The notes under the pieces are model-generated. The model saw only the letters and a list, made by a program, of their open reading frames with translations, did no database searches and was not told the origin of the DNA. A stretch of DNA of 64,000 nucleotides. It comes from Betaproteobacteria bacterium (GTDB taxonomy: Bacteria; Pseudomonadota; Gammaproteobacteria; Burkholderiales; CAIKXV01). The translations under genes and the position numbers were made by a program. Shown here in pieces: positions 16,902 through 24,055 of this stretch (within the stretch, counting starts at the first letter, position 1; the number at the start of each line of letters is the position of its first letter). The stretch is from NCBI GenBank assembly GCA_021298815.1, contig JAJTHE010000004.1:1-64000 (forward strand), read 5' to 3'.

Positions 16902-17870
16902 ATGGCGCCCTCCTCCAGCCCGCTGGTGCGCCGCATCGCCCGGCGCATCCTCGCCGACATCGCCGCAGGCCTGCTGCCGCCCGGTGCGCGCCTGAAGGGT
17001 GCCGAACTCGCGCTGCGCCATGACGTCTCGCGCTCGCCGATCGAGCGCGCGCTGCTGCTGCTCGAGCAGGCCGGCGTCGCCGCGCGCGAGCCCAACCGCG
17101 GTTTCGTGGTCACCGGCGACCGCGCGGCGTCGCTTCGCGCCGCGCAGTCCCTGATGGAGACCGATGCCGCCCCGCCCTACCTGCAGATCGCGGCCGACCG
17201 ACTGGCCGGCCGGCTGCCCGAGTTCGTCACCGAGCGCCTGCTCGCCGGCCGCTACCGGGTCACCGGCGCCGTGCTGCGCCAGAACCTCACCCGCATGGCG
17301 CAGGAACGATGGATCGAGCGCCGGCCCGGCTACGGCTGGCGCTTCCTGCCGGTGCTCGACTCGGCCGAGGCGCATGCGGCGAGCTACCGGTTCCGGCTGG
17401 CGATCGAACCGGCCGCGCTGCTCGAGCCTGGCTACCGGGTCGATGCCACCGCCTTCGCGAAGGTGCGCGGCGAGCAGATGGAACTGGTGCAGCCCCGCCC
17501 GCCCCGGCTCACCAGCAACGAATGGTTCGACATCGGCACCCGCTTCCATGCAACCATCGTCGGCTGCTGCGGCAATCCGTTCTTCATCGAGGCGAGCCAG
17601 CGTGCCAACCGGCTGCGCCGGCTGATCGTCTACCGCCCCTTCGACGACACGCGGGCCTTTGCGGCGGCTGCACACGAGCACCTGAAGCTTCTCGACCTCC
17701 TCGAAGCCGGGCGGCACGAGCAGGCCGCGCGCCTGCTGCGCGTTCACCTGGAGGACATCCGCCAGGTGAAGGCGGACCTGCTCGGCAGCGAGGCACGGCC
17801 GGCGAGCGGCGACCGGCGCCGGAAGTCCGGCGACCGCCGCGGCGAACTGGACGTGGTGCCGCATTTCTGA
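16902..17870 (+). CDS. GntR family transcriptional regulator with two winged helices and FCD-like domain
   Basis: 322 residues. The first winged helix-turn-helix covers about residues 8-70 (LVRRIARRILADIAAGLLPPGA, ELALRHDVSRSPIERALLLL, NRGFVV). A second winged-helix-like unit at about 90-150 (LAGRYRVTGAVLRQNLTRMAQERWIERRPGYGWRF) follows, which is not usual for the family. The C-terminal half resembles the FCD ligand-binding domain (FRLAIEPAALLEPGY, FHATIVGCCGNPFF, HEHLKLLDLLEAG, HLEDIRQ). It lies between the Ldh-type gene and the SMP-30 gene and probably controls the divergent cluster through the 15724 inverted repeat, with a sugar acid as effector; both are inference. Confidence 0.85.
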   Translation: MAPSSSPLVRRIARRILADIAAGLLPPGARLKGAELALRHDVSRSPIERALLLLEQAGVAAREPNRGFVVTGDRAASLRAAQSLMETDAAPPYLQIAADRLAGRLPEFVTERLLAGRYRVTGAVLRQNLTRMAQERWIERRPGYGWRFLPVLDSAEAHAASYRFRLAIEPAALLEPGYRVDATAFAKVRGEQMELVQPRPPRLTSNEWFDIGTRFHATIVGCCGNPFFIEASQRANRLRRLIVYRPFDDTRAFAAAAHEHLKLLDLLEAGRHEQAARLLRVHLEDIRQVKADLLGSEARPASGDRRRKSGDRRGELDVVPHF

Positions 17871-17895
17871 CCCGACCGACACGAGGCAGCCATCG

Positions 17896-18837
17896 ATGAG
17901 CACCCTGTTCGCCCCGCCGCCACGCATCACCGCCAGCGTGTTCGCCGAGTTGCCCACCTGCTTCCGCACCAGGGCCCTTTCGGCAGAACGCATGGCCTCG
18001 GGCCGCAGCGTGCCGAAGCACGGCTGCTTCCTCGAAGGCCCGGCGTTCGACCGCGCCGGCAACCTGTACGTGACCGACATTCCGTTCGGGCGCATCTTCC
18101 GCGTCGATGCGCGCGGCAGCTTCACCCTGGTGGCCGAATACGATGGCGAGCCGAACGGCCTGGCGATCGCCGGCGACGGCCGCATCCTGGTCGCAGACTA
18201 CCGGCAGGGGCTGCTCGAACTCGACCCTGCGCGCGGCACGGTGAAGGTCGTGGTCGACGGCTATCGCGCCGAGCGCTTCAAGGGCATCAACGACCTGGCC
18301 TTCGCAGACAACGGAGACCTCTACTTCACCGACCAGGGACAGACCGCGCTGGACGACCCGACCGGCCGCGTGTACCGACTGCGCGCGAACGGCGCGCTCG
18401 ACCGCCTGGCCGACAACCTGCCCAGCCCGAACGGACTCGCCCTCAACGGCGCGCAGGACATCCTGTACGTCGCGGTGACCCGCGCCAACGCAGTGTGGCG
18501 GCTGCCCCTGCTGGCGCCCACCCCGCGGAACCCGGCCGGCGGCGTCGCGCGCATGGGGATGTTCATCCAGCTCTCCGGCGGGCGTGGCCCCGACGGCATG
18601 GCGATCGACGCCGGAGACGGACTCGCGGTGGCCCACCCCGACCTGGGCGCAGTGTGGCTGTTCGACCGGCGCGGCGAACCTGTGCTGCGCATCGATTCGC
18701 CCAAGAGCACGGTGGTGACCAACGTTGCCCACGGCGGGCCGGACCTGCGCACGCTGTACATCGTCGACTCCGAAGCCGGCTGCATCCTTTCGGCGCCGGT
18801 GCCGGTGGCCGGTCGGACGCTGCCTTCGCACCGCTGA
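17896..18837 (+). CDS. SMP-30/gluconolactonase/LRE family protein
   Basis: A 313-residue six-bladed beta-propeller of the gluconolactonase family; members hydrolyse sugar lactones with one divalent cation. LEGPAFDRAGNLYVTDI (about residue 47) carries the metal-ligand Glu. EPNGLAIAGDGRILVADY, GINDLAFADNGDLYFTDQG (Asn ligand) and GPDGMAIDAGDGLAVAHP (Asp ligand) follow at blade intervals. The role fits hydrolysis of the aldarolactone made by a uronate dehydrogenase, encoded 4 kb away. It follows the regulator gene by 25 bases, in the same direction. AGGCAG lies near the start. Confidence 0.88.
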   Translation: MSTLFAPPPRITASVFAELPTCFRTRALSAERMASGRSVPKHGCFLEGPAFDRAGNLYVTDIPFGRIFRVDARGSFTLVAEYDGEPNGLAIAGDGRILVADYRQGLLELDPARGTVKVVVDGYRAERFKGINDLAFADNGDLYFTDQGQTALDDPTGRVYRLRANGALDRLADNLPSPNGLALNGAQDILYVAVTRANAVWRLPLLAPTPRNPAGGVARMGMFIQLSGGRGPDGMAIDAGDGLAVAHPDLGAVWLFDRRGEPVLRIDSPKSTVVTNVAHGGPDLRTLYIVDSEAGCILSAPVPVAGRTLPSHR

Positions 18838-18865
18838 GCCGGCGGGGCCGCGACCGATCCGCCCG

Positions 18866-20134
18866 ATGACACCTGCGCTCGCGCACCTGCCCCACTGCGG
18901 CCATCCGCCGATCCTGGCCGACCTGCGTTTCCTCCGCGACACGCTCGGCTTCCTGCGCCGCGTGCACGAACGGCGCGGGCCGGTCACGCGCATCTTCGTG
19001 TTCGGCCGGCCACAGGTGCTGGCGCTCGGCGCCGAGGCCAACGCGCGCACGCTGTTCGACCGCGACGATGCCTTCTCCGCGGCCGGCGGCTGGACGCCGC
19101 TGCTCGGCGAACTGTTCCCGGGGGGACTGATCCTGCGCGACGGCGCCGACCATCGCCGCCATCGACGGCTGATGCTGCCCGCATTCCGCCGCGACCGGCT
19201 CGGCGAACACCGCCGGCAGATGCAGCCGATCATCGACGCGGCGATCGACGACTGGCTGCAGCGAGGCCAGGTCGAGTTCCATGGCTGCGTGAAGCGCCTG
19301 ACCCTGGACATCGCCGCCCGCCTGTTCCTGGGCGTGCGCCTGCAGCAGGAGATCGACGATGTCGCACGCGACTTCATCGACCTGGTGCAGGCATCCGCCG
19401 CTCTGGTTCGCTACCCCCTGCCCGGCGGCGCCTATCGGCGCGGACTGCAGGCGCGAGGACGACTGGTGCGTTTCCTGTCGGCGCGCGTTGCTGCGCGCCG
19501 CGACGGCGACGGCGACGACCTGTTTTCGCTGCTCTGCCGCGAGCGGGACGACGACGGCATGCACTACACCGACGCGGAGGTCGTAGACCACATGGTGTTC
19601 ATGCTGATGGCCGCGCACGACACCACCACCAGCGCCCTGGCCACCGTCGTGATGGCGCTCGGCGAGCAACCGCAATGGCAGCGCCGAGCCACGGAAGACG
19701 ACGACGCCAACATCCTGCGCGAAGCCCTGCGCCTGTATCCGCCCCTGCCGACCATCGCGCGGATGGCCACGCGCGAGGTCGAACTGCACGGCTGCCGTAT
19801 CCCGGCCGGCACGCGGCTGATCGTCGCGCCACTGTTCGTGCAGCGCGACCCGCAATGGTGGACGGACCCCGACCGCTTCGACCCGGAGCGCTTCGGCCCG
19901 GCCCGCGCGGAACACCGCCGGCATCCGGCCGCGTGGACGCCGTTCGGCGGCGGTGCCCACATGTGCGTCGGGATGAACTTCGCCGAGATGCAGGTGCAGG
20001 CCGTGCTGGAGGCGTTGCGCGCGCGCGCGCGATGGACGGTCGCATCCGGCTTCCGCAAGGATTACGCCTATCTTCCGATCGGACGACCGCGCGGGGGCTT
20101 GCCGGTGCGCTTCGACGCGTGCAGCATCGGATGA
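18866..20134 (+). CDS. Cytochrome P450
   Basis: A 422-residue soluble bacterial P450 that uses O2 and electrons from a separate redoxin to oxidise an unknown substrate. The I-helix oxygen-activation motif is AAHDTTTSA near residue 249, with Ala-His where Gly-x or Ala-Asp is commoner. The K-helix ExxR is EALR at about 286. The heme-thiolate motif is FGGGAHMCVGMNF with Cys-367. FLGVRLQQEI and FDPERF are further family marks. The overall style resembles the CYP51/CYP120-like clade. No ferredoxin or reductase gene is adjacent. It starts at ATG 18866, 28 bases after the SMP-30 stop. Confidence 0.92.
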   Translation: MTPALAHLPHCGHPPILADLRFLRDTLGFLRRVHERRGPVTRIFVFGRPQVLALGAEANARTLFDRDDAFSAAGGWTPLLGELFPGGLILRDGADHRRHRRLMLPAFRRDRLGEHRRQMQPIIDAAIDDWLQRGQVEFHGCVKRLTLDIAARLFLGVRLQQEIDDVARDFIDLVQASAALVRYPLPGGAYRRGLQARGRLVRFLSARVAARRDGDGDDLFSLLCRERDDDGMHYTDAEVVDHMVFMLMAAHDTTTSALATVVMALGEQPQWQRRATEDDDANILREALRLYPPLPTIARMATREVELHGCRIPAGTRLIVAPLFVQRDPQWWTDPDRFDPERFGPARAEHRRHPAAWTPFGGGAHMCVGMNFAEMQVQAVLEALRARARWTVASGFRKDYAYLPIGRPRGGLPVRFDACSIG

Positions 20135-20158
20135 CTGACGAAACCAGGGCGCGGGAAC

Positions 20159-20377
20159 ATGGACATCCGGATCACCTATTGCGGGTCTTGAGGGTACGAA
20201 GCCCGGGCCGCCAGTCTGGCGGCCGAACTGGAACGGGACTTCGGCGCGCGCGCAACGCTGGCCAAGTCGAGCGGCGGCGTGTTCGAAGTCGAGGCCGATG
20301 GCAGGCTGGTGTACTCGAAGCGGAGCAGCGGGCGCTTTCCGCAAGCGGGCGAAGTCGCCCGCGCGCTGCGCACATGA
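20159..20377 (+). CDS. SelW-like selenoprotein (Rdx family, CxxU) with in-frame TGA
   Basis: A 72-residue protein when TGA at 20189-20191 is read as selenocysteine. It begins MDIRITYCGSUGYEARAASL, giving Cys-8/Sec-11 in the thioredoxin-like CxxU position, and ends with the Rdx-family signature GGVFEVEADGRLVYSK...GRFPQAGEVARAL before TGA 20375. Without readthrough only ten residues would be made. A hairpin right after the TGA fits the bacterial SECIS rules. Rdx proteins (SelW, SelT, SelH) are small thiol-redox proteins of uncertain substrate. A weak AGGGCG (20146-20151) lies seven bases before the ATG. It is 24 bases downstream of the P450 gene. The host would need selA, selB, selC and selD, which are not in the window. 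Confidence 0.88.
20198..20242 (+). promoter_or_regulatory. Bacterial SECIS-like hairpin
   Basis: Upper stem GGCCGCC (20206-20212) pairs perfectly with GGCGGCC (20218-20224) around the loop AGTCT (20213-20217). A lower stem GAAGCCCG (20198-20205) can pair with CGGGACTTC (20234-20242), leaving one bulged A and a 9-base internal loop on the 3' side. The loop begins 21 bases after the TGA, inside the known 16-37 range, and has G in its second position. It resembles the E. coli fdhF loop AGGUCU with one G fewer. It should recruit SelB. Confidence 0.8.
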
Positions 20378-20458
20378 ATCCCGTGCGCGGTTGCCTTTTC
20401 GTGGTCGGCACCTGCGACTAGACTCGCGCAGGACAGCGGGAAACCCGGAGGGCAATGC

Positions 20459-21655
20459 GTGAAAAGCCCCATGCGGTCTGCGGCAGGGTCGTCGCCGCCA
20501 GCGCGCGGCTCGGTGCAGCTTGCGCCAGCCGACGATGAACGCCGGACGCTGCTTGCCGCGTTCGCCGCCTCGACGCTGCTCCCGTTCGCCGGTTGCTCCA
20601 GCAAGCCCGCAAGCCCGTGGGAGTCGTTCAAGCTGGGCACCTCGGCCGACCTGCGTGCGGTCTGGTTCGCCGACGCACTCAATGGCTGGGTGGGCGGCGG
20701 CAGCTTCAACGTGGTGGGCGGCCTCGTCGGCCGCACCCGGGACGGCGGCAAGACCTGGCGCTTCGCCAGCAACATCGTCGGGGACGGTGGCACGCGCGGC
20801 GGCCTGCTGGTCAGCGGCCTGCGCTTCTTCGGCCCGGACCGCGGGGTCGCGACCACCGGCGGCGCGGGTGTCTACGTGACGACCGACGGCGGCGAGAACT
20901 GGGGCCGGGCACGGATCGCCGGCGGCACCGACTTCATGAGCGACCTGATGTTCCTGGGCGATTCGCCGGGATGGGCCGCTGGCGACAACGGGATCTGGCG
21001 CACGATCGACCAGGGCAGCGAATGGTCGAAGATCGCGCCCGTCGGCGGCCAGCCCCGCGTCGGCGGCCGCACGGTGCACTTCGTGAATGAATCGGTGGGC
21101 TGGCTGGCCGGGCCGAACGGCATGCTGCGTCGGTCGAACGACGGAGGCAGCACCTGGGAGCAGGTCACGCTGCCCTTGCCTGCAAGCGACCGGCCGGCGT
21201 TCCACGACGTGCATTTCGTCGACGAGCGCCACGGCTGGGTGGTCGGCGGCGACGGGACGATGTTCGCCACGCGCGATGGTGGCGCCTCATGGCTGGCAAG
21301 CGACACGGGCGTGAAGGATGCCCGCTCCGCCGCGAAGCTGGAGACGGTCCAGCGCGCCGGCAAGGTCGATGTCATCGACGCCGGCGACCGCACGCCCGGC
21401 CTGACGCTGTCGACCATCCACTTCGTGAACCCGTCCACCGGATGGCTTGCCGGCTACTATCCCAACCATGGACGCTCGCTGATCCTGCACACACGGGACG
21501 GTGGCGCGACCTGGCGGGTCGAGTTCGAGGTCGCGGGCGAGGACATCCACGCGCTGCACGTCCAGGGCAGCAACGCGATATGGGCGGTGGGCAGCCGTAC
21601 GCGCGAAGGCGCGCAGTCGATCTACCGCCGCTCGCTCGCTGCCGTCGCGAACTGA
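20459..21655 (+). CDS. YCF48-type beta-propeller lipoprotein
   Basis: 398 residues from a GTG start that has GGAGGG at 20447-20452 six bases upstream. The N-terminus carries ERRTLLAAFAASTLLPFAGCSS, which combines a twin-arginine pair with a lipobox (FAGC), so export and lipidation are likely. The rest is a propeller of repeated units with W-G and DGG-xx-W signatures (TRDGGKTWRF, TTDGGENWGR, TIDQGSEWSK, SNDGGSTWEQ, TRDGGASWLA, TRDGGATWRV), typical of YCF48/photosystem II assembly factor-like and BNR repeats. In non-phototrophs the function is unknown, possibly an assembly chaperone for an envelope complex. Its last 34 bases overlap the convergent gene. Confidence 0.88.
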   Translation: MKSPMRSAAGSSPPARGSVQLAPADDERRTLLAAFAASTLLPFAGCSSKPASPWESFKLGTSADLRAVWFADALNGWVGGGSFNVVGGLVGRTRDGGKTWRFASNIVGDGGTRGGLLVSGLRFFGPDRGVATTGGAGVYVTTDGGENWGRARIAGGTDFMSDLMFLGDSPGWAAGDNGIWRTIDQGSEWSKIAPVGGQPRVGGRTVHFVNESVGWLAGPNGMLRRSNDGGSTWEQVTLPLPASDRPAFHDVHFVDERHGWVVGGDGTMFATRDGGASWLASDTGVKDARSAAKLETVQRAGKVDVIDAGDRTPGLTLSTIHFVNPSTGWLAGYYPNHGRSLILHTRDGGATWRVEFEVAGEDIHALHVQGSNAIWAVGSRTREGAQSIYRRSLAAVAN

Positions 21656-22020
21656 AGCGAGCGCACCACCTGGTCGAACTCGCCCAGGTGCGCCTCGTGG
21701 CCCAGCACGCCGAAATAGACGGCCAGCAGCTCGCCGTCGTAGTCGATGCACAGGATGCGCTTGCGAAACTGCTGCGTGCTCTTCGTGACGGTCAGATAGT
21801 CGATCGCGGGCCTGCCGCCGTAGGTACGCAGCTCGCGGGAATGGATCGACCGGCGCTGGTCATGCCCGGCGACCGGCAGTGATGCATCCCCGATCGCCTT
21901 CAGCGTCGCAGGCGGCACGGCGGCCGTGGCCTGCTTCCAGTCTGCGAAGCGCTGCGCCGCTTCCGGTTCCGGCAGGCGATCGGCACCGGACTCCAGCAGC
22001 GGCAGCATCGTGTTCAGCAA
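21622..22020 (-). CDS. Hypothetical protein, start uncertain
   Basis: 132 residues from the first ATG; I do not recognise the family. The C-terminal part (DYLTVTKSTQQFRKRILCIDYDGELLAVYFGVLGHE) looks like a real globular sequence. The frame stays open upstream through RVKRLFAIASRHVQEPQRRP to beyond 22126, with plausible protein-like composition. The true start may therefore be a TTG at 22032 or lie further up, overlapping the hydrolase gene end. It lies on the strand of the CocE-type hydrolase, 103 bases after its stop, and overlaps the convergent YCF48 gene by 34 bases. Confidence 0.6.
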   Translation of the reverse strand: MLNTMLPLLESGADRLPEPEAAQRFADWKQATAAVPPATLKAIGDASLPVAGHDQRRSIHSRELRTYGGRPAIDYLTVTKSTQQFRKRILCIDYDGELLAVYFGVLGHEAHLGEFDQVVRSLQFATAASERR

Positions 22021-22123
22021 CGGCCTGCGTTGCGGCTCCTGGACATGGCGGCTGGCGATCGCAAAAAGCCGCTTGACGCGGGTCTGCGCACCAGCCGCAT
22101 CGCCGCCGGCATCGCCCGCCGCC

Positions 22124-23806
22124 TCAGCCGGCCTTGGGGATCACCGGCAGCAGCAGGAACGACTCCCGCTCGCCACCCGAGTAGATCGTGTTCGTCCCCG
22201 TGTTGTAGTCCGCGTGGTAGTGCATGTACGACTGGCTGCCCACGCCGTCGCGCGGCTGCACGTCGAGGCGCAGGCGGTGGCCCTTCGCGAACACCATCGA
22301 CGTCGGCCAGATCTCGACCTGCACCTGCACCACCTCGCCCGGCTTCAGGAACAGCCGCCGCTTGTGCCGGTGGTACGGCCGGTACGGCAGCGACCGCTCC
22401 GTATCGAGCTCCCGGTGCGACACGCGCAGCCAGCCCTTGGCCACCGGCACCGGCGTGCCCTGCTGTCCGGTCTCCATCAGTTCGTTGCCGTCGGCGTCGA
22501 AATGGCGCAGGGTGAGGAAGAGGTCCATGTCCTCGCTGCTGCTCGACACCCACAGCGTCGCCGCCAGCGGCCCGGTGACCTCCATGTCCTCCGGCATCGG
22601 CGGGGTGACCAGCGCGACCCCCATGCCCGGCTTGATGCCGCCGCCCATCACCTGCGCGGAGGCCGCCGAGGTCGAGCCCATCGAGCCGAGTCCGGTCGCG
22701 GCGTACGTGTACTCGCTGGCCTTCGCCGGATTGCGCTCGACCAGCGTGCCGCTGAGCGGCACGTCGTCGACCGACGGCTGCGCAAGGTCGAAGTAGAGCT
22801 TCGTCCACTGCGTGCGCGCCAACGGCCACTCGTTCTCGAGGCGCCAGTCGTACTTGTCGCCGCCCTTGCGTATCGCCAGCTTCACCGGCGGCTCGTCCAT
22901 CACGCCGTTCTGGACGCCCTTCAGCCAGTAGTCGAAGAAGCGCAGCTGGTCTTCGCGTCCTTCTGCCGAGTAGTACGGATGGACATGGGTCCCGCCCTGC
23001 ATGCGCAGCTTTCGGTGCGGCGACTTCGACAGCATGTAGGCCTCGGTGTTGCCGCGCAGGTGCAGCCCCATCCCGGTCCAGTTGCCGACCGACAGGAACG
23101 GCACCTTGATGTCTTCCCAGCGGGCCTGTGCGCCGTAGAACGCGCCGCTGTCGAGGTTGTTGGTCAGCCAGAAATGCAGCGTGTTCTTCTGCCAGGTATC
23201 GGGATGGATGTGCGACGCACGGCCCAGCGTGTGGTGCAGCAGGTGCGCGGTGAACCAGTTGGTCATGAACAGCGACAGGATGCCGCCGTGGTAGAGCGCA
23301 TCGCGGTAGATGTCGGCGAAGCCTTCCCAGGGCACGATCGCCTTCAGCGAAGGCGGCTGCTGGTTCGCGGCGAACCACTGGTTGATCGCGTAGTAGGAGA
23401 TGCCGGACAGGCCGACGTTGCCGTTGCACCAGGGCTGCGCGGCCGCCCATTCGATGGCGTCATGGAAATCGACCGACTCGGCACGCGACCACGGGTCGTA
23501 CTGCCCGGGGGACTTGCCGGTACCGCGCGCATCGACGCGCACCGATGCATAGCCGCGCGGCACCCACCATTCCGGATTGACCGTCTCCCAGTTCATCCAC
23601 TGGTTGGGCTTCTCCTCGAGGTTCGCCGGCGGCGTCCACGGCTTGTCCTTCTGGTAGGGCCCGAAATTGAGCAGTGCGGGGACCTTGCCGCCGTCCTTGG
23701 GGCGGAACAAATCGGCCTTGAGCCGGGCGCCATCTCGCATGGGGACGTCGACGTCCCTCTCGAGCAGGAAGTGTTCAGTGACGACGGTGTCTTCAGCCTG
23801 GGTCAT
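22124..23806 (-). CDS. CocE/NonD family alpha/beta hydrolase (X-Pro dipeptidyl-peptidase S15 type)
   Basis: A 560-residue serine hydrolase. The catalytic domain (about 20-340) contains VPMRDGARLKADLFRP, RGYASVRVDARGTGKSPG, the nucleophile elbow VGLSGISYYAINQWF and QGGTHVHPYY, which may supply the catalytic His. The C-terminal part is the jelly-roll domain of this family (ATLWVSSSSEDMDLFLTLRHF, YRPYHRHKRR, HRLRLDV). No signal peptide is visible, so it should be cytoplasmic. Members cleave esters or amides such as cocaine, cephalosporin esters or X-Pro peptides; the substrate here is unknown. Start at ATG 23806 (MTQAEDTVV), with no strong Shine-Dalgarno. The divergent Bug receptor at 24056 could import its substrate. 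Confidence 0.88.
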   Translation of the reverse strand: MTQAEDTVVTEHFLLERDVDVPMRDGARLKADLFRPKDGGKVPALLNFGPYQKDKPWTPPANLEEKPNQWMNWETVNPEWWVPRGYASVRVDARGTGKSPGQYDPWSRAESVDFHDAIEWAAAQPWCNGNVGLSGISYYAINQWFAANQQPPSLKAIVPWEGFADIYRDALYHGGILSLFMTNWFTAHLLHHTLGRASHIHPDTWQKNTLHFWLTNNLDSGAFYGAQARWEDIKVPFLSVGNWTGMGLHLRGNTEAYMLSKSPHRKLRMQGGTHVHPYYSAEGREDQLRFFDYWLKGVQNGVMDEPPVKLAIRKGGDKYDWRLENEWPLARTQWTKLYFDLAQPSVDDVPLSGTLVERNPAKASEYTYAATGLGSMGSTSAASAQVMGGGIKPGMGVALVTPPMPEDMEVTGPLAATLWVSSSSEDMDLFLTLRHFDADGNELMETGQQGTPVPVAKGWLRVSHRELDTERSLPYRPYHRHKRRLFLKPGEVVQVQVEIWPTSMVFAKGHRLRLDVQPRDGVGSQSYMHYHADYNTGTNTIYSGGERESFLLLPVIPKAG

Positions 23807-23960
23807 GGGCGTTTTCGATCGATCATTGAAAGGAGGCGAAGTATCGTGCGCCCGCGAATGCGCCGTCAACCGAGCCGCGCACGGTGGGCAGGCCACCGCG
23901 GTGTCGCTCGCCATTTGCGATTCCGCGGGCATTGCTCTATCGTCCGGCAGTCGTCCGATC

Positions 23961-23981
23961 GGGGCCGTACGGCCCCGTTTT
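23961..23981 (+). promoter_or_regulatory. 16-bp palindrome followed by T-run in divergent intergenic region
   Basis: GGGGCCGTACGGCCCC (23961-23976) is a perfect palindrome followed by GTTTT, between the divergent hydrolase (start 23806) and Bug receptor (start 24056). No gene ends here on the plus strand, so an attenuator-like leader or an operator is more plausible than a simple terminator. Confidence 0.4.
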
Positions 23982-24055
23982 ATGCAGTTTGGCAGCGGCC
24001 GGTCAAGGGGTGCCGACGAGCACACTGACCACGCCCGCGACCGGAGGAGACCGAC

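Noticed and set aside
20172-20411. A 79-codon minus-strand open frame over the selenoprotein region
   Set aside because: It is the reverse-strand shadow of the Rdx gene and shows no conserved motif, whereas the plus-strand frame matches the Rdx signature throughout.
18563-21232. An 889-codon minus-strand open frame across the P450, selenoprotein and YCF48 genes
   Set aside because: Opposite three well-supported genes, including the selenoprotein frame with its hairpin; composition is shadow-like.
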